64,000 nt of DNA, from NCBI GenBank assembly GCA_965224765.1, contig CBDDAC010000014.1, positions 124,001 to 188,000 on the forward strand, read 5' to 3'. Positions 55,234 to 63,730 of the stretch are shown here, piece after piece. The DNA is from CAZDBA01 sp965224765 (GTDB taxonomy: Bacteria; Planctomycetota; Planctomycetia; Pirellulales; Pirellulaceae). The notes below the pieces were generated by a model. The model had not been told where the DNA came from, did not search any database, and worked only from the letters and a program-made list of their open reading frames with translations. The number at the start of each line of letters is the position of its first letter. The stretch's first letter is position 1. The translations under genes and the position numbers were made by a program.

Positions 55234-56130
55234 ATGAAATTTTCCCACTTGTTTGCTTGTGTTCTGGTCGCTTCACTGCTGGTTAGTGGTGGCTGCAAGA
55301 CGATGGAATTTGCTGGTCCTAATTGGATCAACCAAAAGGAACGACCCCGTCTAAGCATCGATCTTCCGTTTCAAAAAAAGAAGGAGGACGCCATTGGAAC
55401 TCCTCATAAAATGGCGGTCATCTGGAAAGAGTCGACCTTGAAAACTGCCGGCAACCCAATGGTTCGCGGGTTTGGTGGGCGCGTGTTTTTCTACAATGAT
55501 GAGAACCAGCCCGTCAAAGTTGATGGCGAGATGGTTGTGTATGGATTTGATACCGATTCGGATGTGACCATCGCCGACAAAAAGTTTGTCTTTCAACGAG
55601 ACAAACTGGCTGACCACTACGGCAAGACTGACATCGGACATTCATACAGTTTTTGGATTCCCTGGGACCAAATGGGCGGTGAGCGAACTTCAATTACTTT
55701 AATTCCAGCCTTCAAATCTGCCGATGGGAAACTGGTCAAAGGTGGGCAAACCATCAACGTTTTGCCGGGACGCTCCCCCCAGGCACCGGAACTCAAATCC
55801 TCAACCTACAAGGGGAGCGAGGTTCAGCTGACCGGTGGCGGCGAGGTTGGCCATGTTCAGCAAGTGGGTCATTCGGAAAACGGGCCACTTGAGATTCGCG
55901 AAACAACAATTCGCCTTCCCAAGCATTTGGGGAACCGTATTGCGAGTTTGCCTGGCAACGCTGGCGAAATGAACGCGGTATCCATTAAACGTGAATCCAT
56001 TCAGGTCTTGGACGAGGAGGGAAGGCGAGTTTCCCAAACGCGAAATGCAAAACCGGCGACGGGATCCGAACAAGCTAGGCCCGAGCGAAGGGAACGTAAG
56101 CCTTTCGGAATGCCGTCTTCGTTCAACTAG
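55234..56130 (+). CDS. Lipoprotein of unknown function next to the secretin
   Basis: 298 residues. The signal peptide ends at a lipobox-like VSGGC (Cys21). The globular part contains VFFYNDENQPVKVDGEMVVYGFD and IGHSYSFWIPWDQMGGE, and is beta-rich; the C-terminal third is Arg/Pro-rich and charged. It lies 195 bases downstream of the secretin on the same strand and is likely co-transcribed or co-regulated, a placement shared by planctomycete secretin loci as far as I recall. A pilotin or accessory periplasmic role is an inference. Confidence 0.7.
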   Translation: MKFSHLFACVLVASLLVSGGCKTMEFAGPNWINQKERPRLSIDLPFQKKKEDAIGTPHKMAVIWKESTLKTAGNPMVRGFGGRVFFYNDENQPVKVDGEMVVYGFDTDSDVTIADKKFVFQRDKLADHYGKTDIGHSYSFWIPWDQMGGERTSITLIPAFKSADGKLVKGGQTINVLPGRSPQAPELKSSTYKGSEVQLTGGGEVGHVQQVGHSENGPLEIRETTIRLPKHLGNRIASLPGNAGEMNAVSIKRESIQVLDEEGRRVSQTRNAKPATGSEQARPERRERKPFGMPSSFN

Positions 56131-56324
56131 ATCGCAAGGTTGTTGGCAGCTAACGCGAATATCCGACAACTGATTTTTTGGAATGGTCCTGCCAGCCAAA
56201 TTTTTTCAGCCGAGTGAGTTGTCTGTCTGAACCAGGGATCAGTCCATGAATCCATGGCCGACGACTTACCGCCTAGGCTAGGCTACTTAGGAATTGCGAA
56301 CTCGAAACTGAGTTTTGAATTGAT

Positions 56325-57302
56325 ATGTCGAATTCTGAAACACTTCAACAAGCAGCTGTGGTCCTGAAATGCTTGCCGAAAGGCGAGGCGGCTCAGATCA
56401 TGTCCAAGCTGGATGCCGCTGAGATTCGGGAGGTGATTCAGGAGTCCGAGTCGATAGGCGACTTAAGCCGAGAGGCAGTGTTGTCTGCTCTGAATCAGCT
56501 TTCACTGGAAGCGGCGTCATTCAAAACTGATCGAAAGGACGAACGGAGGCGACTCAATGGTCGCCTACGTGAAGGGGCAGGTTTTGAGTCCGAAGCAGGC
56601 TCCGGGCCATTTCACTTTCTTGCTCACCTTTCGGCTGAACTGCGAGCAGAATTGATGGCCGATGAGCATCCGGAGAATGTTGCATTGGTCATGATGTACT
56701 TGCCATCCGAGCTTGGCTCCGAAATGCTTCGCCGTCTCGATTCAGCGATGCAAGTTTCGACAGTTCGGAGATTGTGTGAGTTTGAGGAGGTTGTCGAATC
56801 CCAGATCCTTCAATTGGCAATCAATTTGAAACTGCGTCTCCAAAAAAAGCTGCAGCGGACCAAAAAGCCGGCTGGAGTTCAGCTTGCCGGACAATTGCTG
56901 AGTTGTAGTGACGAGGGAACTCGTGAAAAGGTCCTAGCCTATATCAATCAGTTAGACCCGGTATTGGTTAATGACCTGGAGCGGTCAATTTTTCGATTTG
57001 AAGACCTTCGCCACCTGGAAAATCAGGATGTTCAAGTCCTACTCAGAAACGTGGATACTTCCTTTTGGGCGCCTGCATTAAAAGCGGCCTCGTCGAAGGT
57101 TCGCGAAAAGGTGCTGGGCAATATGGCGCCAAGAGTCGTCCAACTCCTCAGCCAGGAAATAGAGCAGATTCATGAACTGGATCCCAAGATCTCGCAGCAT
57201 GCCCAACTGGAGATTGTAAACGCTTGTGTTCAGCTGAATGAATCGGGCAAAATCGATTTGCCTATTCAATTGACAGGCAAAAAAAATACCGGCCATAAAT
57301 GA
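56325..57302 (+). CDS. FliG-like protein (flagellar motor switch homologue), solitary
   Basis: 325 residues. The N-terminal segment (AAVVLKCLPKGEAAQIMSKLD) resembles FliG_N. The middle has DEHPENVALVMMYLPSELGS, corresponding to the EHPQ region of FliG_M. The C-terminal part (FEDLRHLENQDVQVLLRNVD followed by FWAPALKAASSKVREKVLGN) is a recognisable FliG_C, although charged torque residues cannot be verified by eye. No other flagellar gene is in the window; it follows the secretin and lipoprotein by 195 bases. It is either a dispersed flagellar gene or a FliG-fold protein adapted to another rotary or secretion complex. Confidence 0.75.
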   Translation: MSNSETLQQAAVVLKCLPKGEAAQIMSKLDAAEIREVIQESESIGDLSREAVLSALNQLSLEAASFKTDRKDERRRLNGRLREGAGFESEAGSGPFHFLAHLSAELRAELMADEHPENVALVMMYLPSELGSEMLRRLDSAMQVSTVRRLCEFEEVVESQILQLAINLKLRLQKKLQRTKKPAGVQLAGQLLSCSDEGTREKVLAYINQLDPVLVNDLERSIFRFEDLRHLENQDVQVLLRNVDTSFWAPALKAASSKVREKVLGNMAPRVVQLLSQEIEQIHELDPKISQHAQLEIVNACVQLNESGKIDLPIQLTGKKNTGHK

Positions 57303-57419
57303 CCGGTTTCTCAGCGGGGATCTCGCCCGCAATGAATTTCGATTGAGGGAGCGTCGAAATTTGGCAGTCCCTGGCTCGCCTATCGTGTGACATGTCTAGT
57401 GGTTCAACCAAACTGAAAA

Positions 57420-57477
57420 GGGTGCCATGCTTCACGCTTGCGTGAGCATGCTCACGCAAGCGTGAAGCATGGCACCC
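57420..57477. terminator. Perfect 58-base palindrome between convergent genes
   Basis: Arms GGGTGCCATGCTTCACGCTT... meet at GCATGC with no mismatch. It lies between the FliG-like gene and the convergent class-I amidotransferase homologue, so it could terminate both. Other copies (18094-18146 imperfect, 60707-60739 left arm only) show it is a dispersed repeat, family C. Confidence 0.7.
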
Positions 57478-57503
57478 AGCACCACTGGTTAAATCAGCTT
57501 TGA

Positions 57504-58253
57504 TTAAGCCACGACTTTCAGTCGAACAGGACCGCCTTCGCGGACAACATCGAGGAACTCTTCGAATACGCGAACGTCCAATGCCGATGCTGCTTCGTTT
57601 TCAGGGTGGAACTGGGTGCCGATCGCAAACCAATCGTCGTTTGTGCTCTCGATGGCTTCGATGACTCCATCTGGGCAACGTGCGGTAACCTCAAACCCTG
57701 GAGCCAATTCGTCAATGGCCATATGATGTCGGCTGCTGACGCGAATTTCACCGTCGCCGTAGACTCGCTCCATCAGTGAGCCAGCTTTGATATCCAAGCT
57801 GTGGCGATGGCCGGCATCTTGAGGGTCTTTGTGTGGAATGGCACTGGGAAGATCTTCTGGAATATGCAAAAACAGGTTTCCGCCCAATGTTACGTTCAAC
57901 AATTGCATCCCAACGCCGATACCGAAAACGGGCATATGACGTTCTGAAATACAACGCATCAAATGGCGATCGAAGCTTTCACGACGCGGGTCCAAGTTTC
58001 GGACCATGGGGTGAAGCATGAAACCATCACGACGAGGGTCGAGATCGGCTCCGCCGATGAACATGAAACCGTCGAGCTTGTCCAAAAGCCCGTTGATATC
58101 GTCTTCATCGTCCAGAGGAGGGCAAATGACGGGAATGCCGCCAGCGCGAATAATTGAATCAAAATAACCCGCAGTAATTACGGAATATGATGGCTGTGTG
58201 CCCTTGGCACTGCGAAAATCTGCGTTGATCCCGATGACTGGTTTGCTAAGCAT
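57504..58253 (-). CDS. Peptidase C26 / gamma-glutamyl-GABA hydrolase-like protein lacking the catalytic Cys
   Basis: 249 residues. Family features: start KPVIGINADFR, FIGGADLDPRRDG, HHMAIDELAPGFEVTARCPDG, and GTQFHPE with His216 and Glu218. The nucleophile motif normally reads GICRGMQ; here it is GIGVGMQ (111-117), so the Cys is replaced by Gly113 and the following Arg by Val. The fold should be intact, but thiol-based gamma-glutamyl hydrolysis is not possible at the usual site. Possible roles: binding protein, regulator or a different activity. The catalytic His and Glu are retained, which argues against simple decay. Confidence 0.82.
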   Translation of the reverse strand: MLSKPVIGINADFRSAKGTQPSYSVITAGYFDSIIRAGGIPVICPPLDDEDDINGLLDKLDGFMFIGGADLDPRRDGFMLHPMVRNLDPRRESFDRHLMRCISERHMPVFGIGVGMQLLNVTLGGNLFLHIPEDLPSAIPHKDPQDAGHRHSLDIKAGSLMERVYGDGEIRVSSRHHMAIDELAPGFEVTARCPDGVIEAIESTNDDWFAIGTQFHPENEAASALDVRVFEEFLDVVREGGPVRLKVVA

Positions 58254-58666
58254 CCTATATCTCCCTCGCTCTATGCACTCATCATGAGTGGCGGTAAATT
58301 GAAGCTCCGTCGAGCACGGGAAAGTATGTTAGTCTCTTTGAAGGCATCGGTCGTAAACGACGTTGCGGGCGGCCAATCAATTGGTCCTTCGCGATTTTGC
58401 CTCGTACAGTGACAAACGACTCATCCTAAGCGTTCGCCGAATCTCCTAACCAATCTAAAAATGTATGAATTCAGTAGTGATCAGTCACTTCTGATAAGCA
58501 ATAGAAAACACAATTGAGTTGAGAATTCAAATCAATGCCCCTATTTTGCGGCATGAAAATGAAGGCCACTAAGTATTGTGCAAGCATTGGTTATTGCTAG
58601 CACGCCTTTGAGGTTGTGTTGTTTTTGGAAATTGAAATCGAATCGCCCATTGGGCAAGAATAATCA
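58254..58666. promoter_or_regulatory. Divergent intergenic region upstream of oleA-like gene
   Basis: 413 bases, AT-rich toward the right side. Both divergent promoters should lie here. I see no operator, riboswitch-like or coding structure. Confidence 0.35.
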
Positions 58667-59749
58667 ATGAAATACAACGACGTCTGCATCGAGTCATTTG
58701 GCTACACTGTTCCCGACGAAATATGGACTTCTGAGGACATCGAAACACGGCTCCAGCCACTCTATCAACGGCTTAAGTTGCCTGAGGGTCGGCTGGAATT
58801 GATGACCGGAATTCGTGAACGAAGATTCTGGCCGCGAGATTTTCGACCAAGTCAGTTGAGTATTCCAAGTTGTAATCGGGCACTTTCTGCCGCTGAATTC
58901 GATCGATCTCAGATCGGGTGTCTAATTCATGGTTCGGTTTGCCGAGACTTCTTGGAGCCGGCAACTGCCTGTTCCGTGCATCACCATCTGGGGCTACAAC
59001 CCGATTGCATGGTTTACGATTTATCCAATGCCTGCCTGGGCATTCTTAGCGGGATGGTCCAGGCGGCGAATATGATCGAATTGGGCCAGGTTCAGTCGGC
59101 CCTGGTCGTGGGGAGTGAGGGCGGTCGTCAGTTGGTCGAGACGACCATTGAAACATTGAATGGCGATATGGCGCTGACCCGAAAATCGATCAAGAATGCG
59201 ATCGCTTCGTTGACGATCGGTAGCGCAAGTTGTGCTGTTCTGCTTACCCACAGAGACATCAGCAATACCGGCAATCGGCTGTTGTCCGCAAGCGTCCGAG
59301 CCAATACACAGTTTCATGACCTTTGTCAGAGTGACCACGATCAGGCAGGAAGTGCCATGCAGCCGCTGATGGATACTGATTCCAATCAACTCATGATGAA
59401 GGGTGTGCAAACGGGAGTCGATACCTTTGTTAATTTCCTGAATGAGTCGGAGTGGACCACGGCAGATATCGACAAATCGTTTTGTCATCAAGTGGGAAGC
59501 GCTCATCGCAAATTGATGCTCGAAGGTCTAGGTTTGCCTGAATCCATTGACCATACGACCTTTGAATGGCTGGGGAATACCGGGGCGGCGGCATTGCCGG
59601 TTACCATGGCACACGGCCTAGAAAACGGATTTGTTGAACCTGGACAAAATGTTGCGATGTTAGGGATCGGTTCCGGCATCAACTGTCAGATGATTGGTGT
59701 TCAATGGCAGAAAACGTTGGTTCAAGGCGGGACGCTGAGCGAAGTCTAA
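58667..59749 (+). CDS. oleA: OleA-like 3-oxoacyl-ACP synthase III family thiolase
   Basis: 360 residues. Active-site Cys123 in LSNACLGILSGM, His274 in CHQVGSAH and Asn304 in WLGNTGAAALP form the FabH/OleA triad. The N terminus has ELMTGIRERRFWP, as in OleA. Glu97 lies 26 residues before the Cys, the same spacing as the OleA-specific Glu that reaches into the partner subunit's active site. OleA condenses two acyl-CoAs head-to-head to a beta-ketoacid, the first step of long-chain olefin synthesis. OleB-type hydrolase is at 680; no OleC or OleD gene is nearby. A FabH-like ketosynthase of other function is the alternative. Confidence 0.8.
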   Translation: MKYNDVCIESFGYTVPDEIWTSEDIETRLQPLYQRLKLPEGRLELMTGIRERRFWPRDFRPSQLSIPSCNRALSAAEFDRSQIGCLIHGSVCRDFLEPATACSVHHHLGLQPDCMVYDLSNACLGILSGMVQAANMIELGQVQSALVVGSEGGRQLVETTIETLNGDMALTRKSIKNAIASLTIGSASCAVLLTHRDISNTGNRLLSASVRANTQFHDLCQSDHDQAGSAMQPLMDTDSNQLMMKGVQTGVDTFVNFLNESEWTTADIDKSFCHQVGSAHRKLMLEGLGLPESIDHTTFEWLGNTGAAALPVTMAHGLENGFVEPGQNVAMLGIGSGINCQMIGVQWQKTLVQGGTLSEV

Positions 59750-59822
59750 TTCGCGACGGCAGGATCAATGCTTGTACATCTTTTATCTTGGAGTGATTCG
59801 CCGAAGCGAGTTAGTGCTTTTC

Positions 59823-60569
59823 ATGTCGACGGCTAATTATATATTTTCAACCTCGATGAGTTGTGGGAGTTGTCTGGCCAAATTGCAACCAGTGTTGGAC
59901 AGTGATTCAGGCGTACTTGAATGGAAGGTTGATCTCGACGATCCTCGCAAGTTGCTCTTCGTGGAATCTTTGGGGCTTGAGGCATCACAGATAATCGCGA
60001 TGATCGCCCAGGCAGGGTTCGAGGCAAGTGAATTGAGTGAACGTTCGCTTGTCAATCTTGAAGGGCAAAAATCTCTGCCAGCCAAGCAACCCTTTCGTCT
60101 CTCGACGTACTGGCCTCTATTGTTGGTGCTTGCCTATGTGGTTGGGATGGCTTCGCTAACGGAGTGGGCTCACACGGAGTTTAGCTGGCGACGATGGATG
60201 AGCTACTTTATGGGCTTCTTTTTCCTCGGCTTTGCCTTTTTTAAGCTTTTGAGTGTTTCAAAGTTCGCCAAGGCATTTGCCAGCTATGACATTTTGGCGC
60301 GGAGGGTTCGAATCTATGGGCTTGCCTATCCATTCATCGAAGTGGGTTTAGGAATGTTGTTTGTGACGCAAACCGGGTTGACTGTGGCCAACGTTGCTAC
60401 GGTATTGTTGATGGCTGTCGGTTTGGTTGGCGTGATCATCGCTGTTTTCAGTGAACGAGAAATTCAATGTGCCTGTCTCGGGACTGTTTTTCAGTTGCCT
60501 ATGTCTGTCGTGACGATTGTCGAAAATAGTGTGATGTTGCTGATGGCGATTTCAATGCTTGTTATTTGA
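59823..60569 (+). CDS. HMA-like domain fused to a MauE-type membrane protein
   Basis: About 248 residues from the ATG at 59823; the frame runs 17 codons further up but only to a TTG. Residues 1-70 look like a heavy-metal-associated (ferredoxin-like) domain with SCGSC (Cys14, Cys17), VDLDDPRKLLFVE and MIAQAGFEASEL. After a linker come four to five membrane helices of the MauE/DoxX type (MGFFFLGFAFFKLLSVSKFAKAF..., YPFIEVGLGMLF), then CACLGT and a final helix. It probably handles copper or thiol redox in envelope-protein maturation; inference from domains only. 73 bases after oleA, same strand. Confidence 0.7.
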   Translation: MSTANYIFSTSMSCGSCLAKLQPVLDSDSGVLEWKVDLDDPRKLLFVESLGLEASQIIAMIAQAGFEASELSERSLVNLEGQKSLPAKQPFRLSTYWPLLLVLAYVVGMASLTEWAHTEFSWRRWMSYFMGFFFLGFAFFKLLSVSKFAKAFASYDILARRVRIYGLAYPFIEVGLGMLFVTQTGLTVANVATVLLMAVGLVGVIIAVFSEREIQCACLGTVFQLPMSVVTIVENSVMLLMAISMLVI

Positions 60570-60706
60570 TTGACGCAAGCCTTTGAGTAACGCCAATTTT
60601 GCGGATTGCCAACTAGTGGTTCATCGAGCTGATTTGACCAGTCTTGGTCAAGTTGGACTTGCCGATGGCGTCACCTCCGCCATGCCTAAACTAAACACGC
60701 TCTAGT

Positions 60707-60739
60707 GGGTGCCATGCTTCACGCTTGCGTGAGCATGCT
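60707..60739. repeat. Family-C palindrome, left arm only
   Basis: GGGTGCCATGCTTCACGCTT continuing to GAGCATGCT, identical to the first half of 57420-57477; the right arm is missing. It lies between convergent genes (MauE-like and metallophosphoesterase). Confidence 0.8.
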
Positions 60740-60771
60740 TTCGAAAACTTCAGTTCAGGTTAGGTGAATGA

Positions 60772-61950
60772 CTAGGCTGAGACGGTTGAGGAGCTCAATG
60801 TAAACACTCCGACCTCGGGTGGACAGGAGATTCGAATTGCTTCATCTCCCGAAATTCCCCGGCTGACATACATCAACATGTGCCCCAGATCAAATGCTCC
60901 TGACGCATACTTCACCCCGAATTTGCTGGGCGCGACGATTGGGCCTATGAGCGGGAATTGAATCTGGCCGCCGTGAGTATGTCCGGCAAGCATCCAGTCA
61001 AATCGATAGGGCTCCGCCCATTCCAACTGGTCAGGACTGTGGCTTAGTAGGATCTTGAAATCGACGGATTCATCAGGCTCGAAAGGAAGATTCTCAGCGC
61101 CGCCAAACCAGGGCAGTTCATTTCCTGCAAATCCAACCTTACAGCCATTGATTTCCAGAATCTTCCAGTTCCCACCGACGTCTGTCAGTCCGGCATTCTT
61201 CAAACGTTCGCGAAATCGTTTTGAATCTTTGATTCTCAGATCGTGATTTCCAAATACGTAAAGCACTTCAGATTTCGAATTGAGTTGCCCGAAAATTGGT
61301 TCGATCCAGTCGAGGCAATGAACTTCATCCACCAAATCGCCGGTAATCAGTATCAGATCGGGTTCAAGCTCGTTGACACGCCGCACTAATTCCTGAAAGT
61401 ATTCGATGCGAACTTGGCCAGTAAGATGAAGGTCAGAAAGTTGCACTACTTTCAGGCCTTCTAGGGCCTTTGGAAGGTTCTCAAATTTTAGACACACATG
61501 CTCAAGGGCTAACTGCGTTGCTTGATTCCCCGGAATCTTGGCCAGCAGGTTTGCAAAACTCCCTTCGGTAAGCGGGATTCCAAGTTCGTTGCCGATGTTG
61601 ATCATCTCTCGGCGTGAGCCAGCCACGTATCGGTTTTCTCCCATCAGAAACTTTCTGTTAATCCAGCTACTCAGAAAGTAAGGGCTGATTGCAATGCAGC
61701 CAATGCAGTAACCAAATAATAATACGCTGGTGGAATAGAGTCCATCTCCCCAGAGTTGATAGTCTTGCGTGTTGAAGATCGACCAAAGAACGCAAAGGAT
61801 GGGCAAAGCAACCATCAGGAGTACGACTTTTTCTCCCATTTTTCGATACACTCGCGGCATCGCAGTTGCATGGGTTCGGTTAAAAGCGACACACCAGACG
61901 CCAACGTGGCCGATGAGAGCAAGCGTCCATGAGATCAATGCAAAAAACAA
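60772..61950 (-). CDS. Membrane-anchored calcineurin-like metallophosphoesterase
   Basis: 392 residues. The N-terminal third has about four hydrophobic helices (for example ALISWTLALIGHVGVWCVAF, VVLLMVALPILCVLW, LLFGYCIGCIAISPYFL). The catalytic domain carries the canonical metal ligands in SDLHLTG, ITGDLVDE, FGNHDLR, LLSHSPDQ and AGHTHGGQ. Related membrane-bound enzymes hydrolyse UDP-diacylglucosamine or other envelope phosphodiesters; the substrate here is not determined. It ends just before a family-C half-repeat and starts 2 bases after the frameshifted end of the GAF/receiver gene, so the two may be co-transcribed. Confidence 0.9.
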   Translation of the reverse strand: MFFALISWTLALIGHVGVWCVAFNRTHATAMPRVYRKMGEKVVLLMVALPILCVLWSIFNTQDYQLWGDGLYSTSVLLFGYCIGCIAISPYFLSSWINRKFLMGENRYVAGSRREMINIGNELGIPLTEGSFANLLAKIPGNQATQLALEHVCLKFENLPKALEGLKVVQLSDLHLTGQVRIEYFQELVRRVNELEPDLILITGDLVDEVHCLDWIEPIFGQLNSKSEVLYVFGNHDLRIKDSKRFRERLKNAGLTDVGGNWKILEINGCKVGFAGNELPWFGGAENLPFEPDESVDFKILLSHSPDQLEWAEPYRFDWMLAGHTHGGQIQFPLIGPIVAPSKFGVKYASGAFDLGHMLMYVSRGISGDEAIRISCPPEVGVFTLSSSTVSA

Positions 61951-61951
61951 C

Positions 61952-63730
61952 TCAAATCACCCAAGGGTTGGCAACTGCGTGAACGGAGGGCGCGAGTCGG
62001 AAACCCAAAAAGCTACGATTGAGCGATCGCGTTGCGTGCACCGACGGTGGCTTCCACGGTTTCAAGTAACTGGTCCAGCCGAAACGGTTGTAGAGAATTG
62101 CTCCGGCGCGAAGTCCGGCTTGTCGCGCCTTCACGATCGAATGACCAGGATCGTAACCGAAGCCGGTCATCAAGATCAACGGCGGATGTTCACAAGTTTC
62201 CTTCATCTTAAGCAGAAGGTCGTATCCACTAATGTCAGGTAGACGAATATCTGCAATCACCGCGTGGTAACATTCTTCAGGATCACAGGTTTGCATCATC
62301 AACAGGGATTCTTTACCTAGCTGGGCAGTCTCAACCACACAACCATACTTTTCGAGCAATTGATGAGCCGATTCTCGAACTTGCTGGTCGGAGTCAATCA
62401 CAAGCACTCGACGTCCACGTAAAGACGGACGTTTGACGACATGAATTCCAGCGGGAACCGTTTCAGCCGGAGCCATCGTTTCACCCACCTTTTGAATCAC
62501 GTCTTTGATTTCACGGGCATTTTTCAAAATGCTGCGGAGACGTTCGACGACCTTGGGGTCGTGGCCGATGTATTTTTCAATGACCGAGACCGTATCGCAC
62601 AGGATGGAATCGATCGGCAATGCAACAGCACTGTGGATTGCTTCGACGCTTTGTTGGGCGGCATTGTTTTTCTGTGCGACAAGCAATTCAAGGGTGTTTA
62701 ACGATACCGCAACGTCGCGGGCAAAAGCTTCCAAAAACCTAAGGTCGCTTTCCGTGAACGCGCCGACTTCGGGGCGTTCTACATTGAAGGATCCGATGAC
62801 TTTATCGTGATAAAGAAGTGGAACGGTCAGAGAACTTTTTGCCCCCATCAACCCGTCCAGGTAGAGCGGGTCATTTGTTGTGTCGACACACATGTAGCTG
62901 GAGCCCGTTGCGGTGACGTATCCCGTAACGCCATTGTTTTCGGCTTCTGCGTACAAGGGCTGTTTACTTGCATCCGAGTCGATGCCCTCACTCAATAGAG
63001 GAACCAGCAGTCCAGTCTTTTGATCGAGCAAGCGAATTTCAACAACATCGAAGTCCAGCAAATCCTTTGTGTAGTACAGGATGTTTTGCTTTAACAATTC
63101 GATCCGCTGATCGATTTCCATCTCGAAGATTTCTTGAGGAGTCAGGTCGGCGAGAGCCATTCCGGCTTCGTGAAGCGCTTGAAGCTTTTGGCGCTCGAAG
63201 GTTGTCTGGGTTGTGTCGACCAGTGTGATGACTAGGCAAACCACTTCTCCGTCGTTGTCGTAAATAGGGGCGACGTTCAATCGGAAGAAACGATCAGCCT
63301 GTTGAAGAGTTGCACAGCAGTGTTTTTTCCGTTGGACGGCGGTATCCAAAGGGCTGGCATCCGTACCGCAAATGATTGGTTTTTCGATCGCTTCATAAAA
63401 ATTAAGGCCGACCAGAGTTCTTGGGGAAACCATTTGGTTTAGCCTTGGATTGTTCCAAAGGATGTTTTTGTCGGTGTCGAGGAGAGCTAGTCCGTCAGGG
63501 ATTTGATCGAGAAGACACTGGGCCGCGATGACTTTCTGACAAATACTGGGCTTGAGTTCGTCACTGACCCCCCGTAGTTCAAAAATAATCTGATCAAAGT
63601 CAGTCCACCGATCGAGATCAATTGCGGCTGAGGGCAATCGAATATCGGTAACGTCTGGAAGGGGCTCCGCCGTTGACGAGGGTTCGCCTTTTTGGGGGAA
63701 ATCGAAATTGACTCGTAGTACCTTGGCCAC
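61952..63730 (-). CDS. PAS-GAF-receiver signalling protein with a probable 3' frameshift
   Basis: The frame codes 592 residues: PAS-like region (about 70-190; LLDQIPDGLALLDTDKNILW), GAF domain (about 195-360), a helical linker, and a receiver domain from 442 (VLVIDSD, phospho-acceptor Asp494 in ADIRLPD, Thr in LILMTGFG). At codon 548 the sequence reads ILYNRFGWTSYL; one additional A (or T near 62088 on the plus strand) gives ILYKPFRLDQLLETVEATVG and a natural stop at 62013-62015. So the conserved KPF Lys is lost by a one-base deletion or an assembly error. The corrected length is about 571. No histidine kinase ATPase domain; output probably by protein interaction. Confidence 0.85.
   Translation of the reverse strand: MAKVLRVNFDFPQKGEPSSTAEPLPDVTDIRLPSAAIDLDRWTDFDQIIFELRGVSDELKPSICQKVIAAQCLLDQIPDGLALLDTDKNILWNNPRLNQMVSPRTLVGLNFYEAIEKPIICGTDASPLDTAVQRKKHCCATLQQADRFFRLNVAPIYDNDGEVVCLVITLVDTTQTTFERQKLQALHEAGMALADLTPQEIFEMEIDQRIELLKQNILYYTKDLLDFDVVEIRLLDQKTGLLVPLLSEGIDSDASKQPLYAEAENNGVTGYVTATGSSYMCVDTTNDPLYLDGLMGAKSSLTVPLLYHDKVIGSFNVERPEVGAFTESDLRFLEAFARDVAVSLNTLELLVAQKNNAAQQSVEAIHSAVALPIDSILCDTVSVIEKYIGHDPKVVERLRSILKNAREIKDVIQKVGETMAPAETVPAGIHVVKRPSLRGRRVLVIDSDQQVRESAHQLLEKYGCVVETAQLGKESLLMMQTCDPEECYHAVIADIRLPDISGYDLLLKMKETCEHPPLILMTGFGYDPGHSIVKARQAGLRAGAILYNRFGWTSYLKPWKPPSVHATRSLNRSFLGFRLAPSVHAVANPWVI

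Noticed and set aside
57420..57477. Dedicated rho-independent terminator only
   Set aside because: No T-run follows, and other copies occur elsewhere, so it is first of all a dispersed palindrome.
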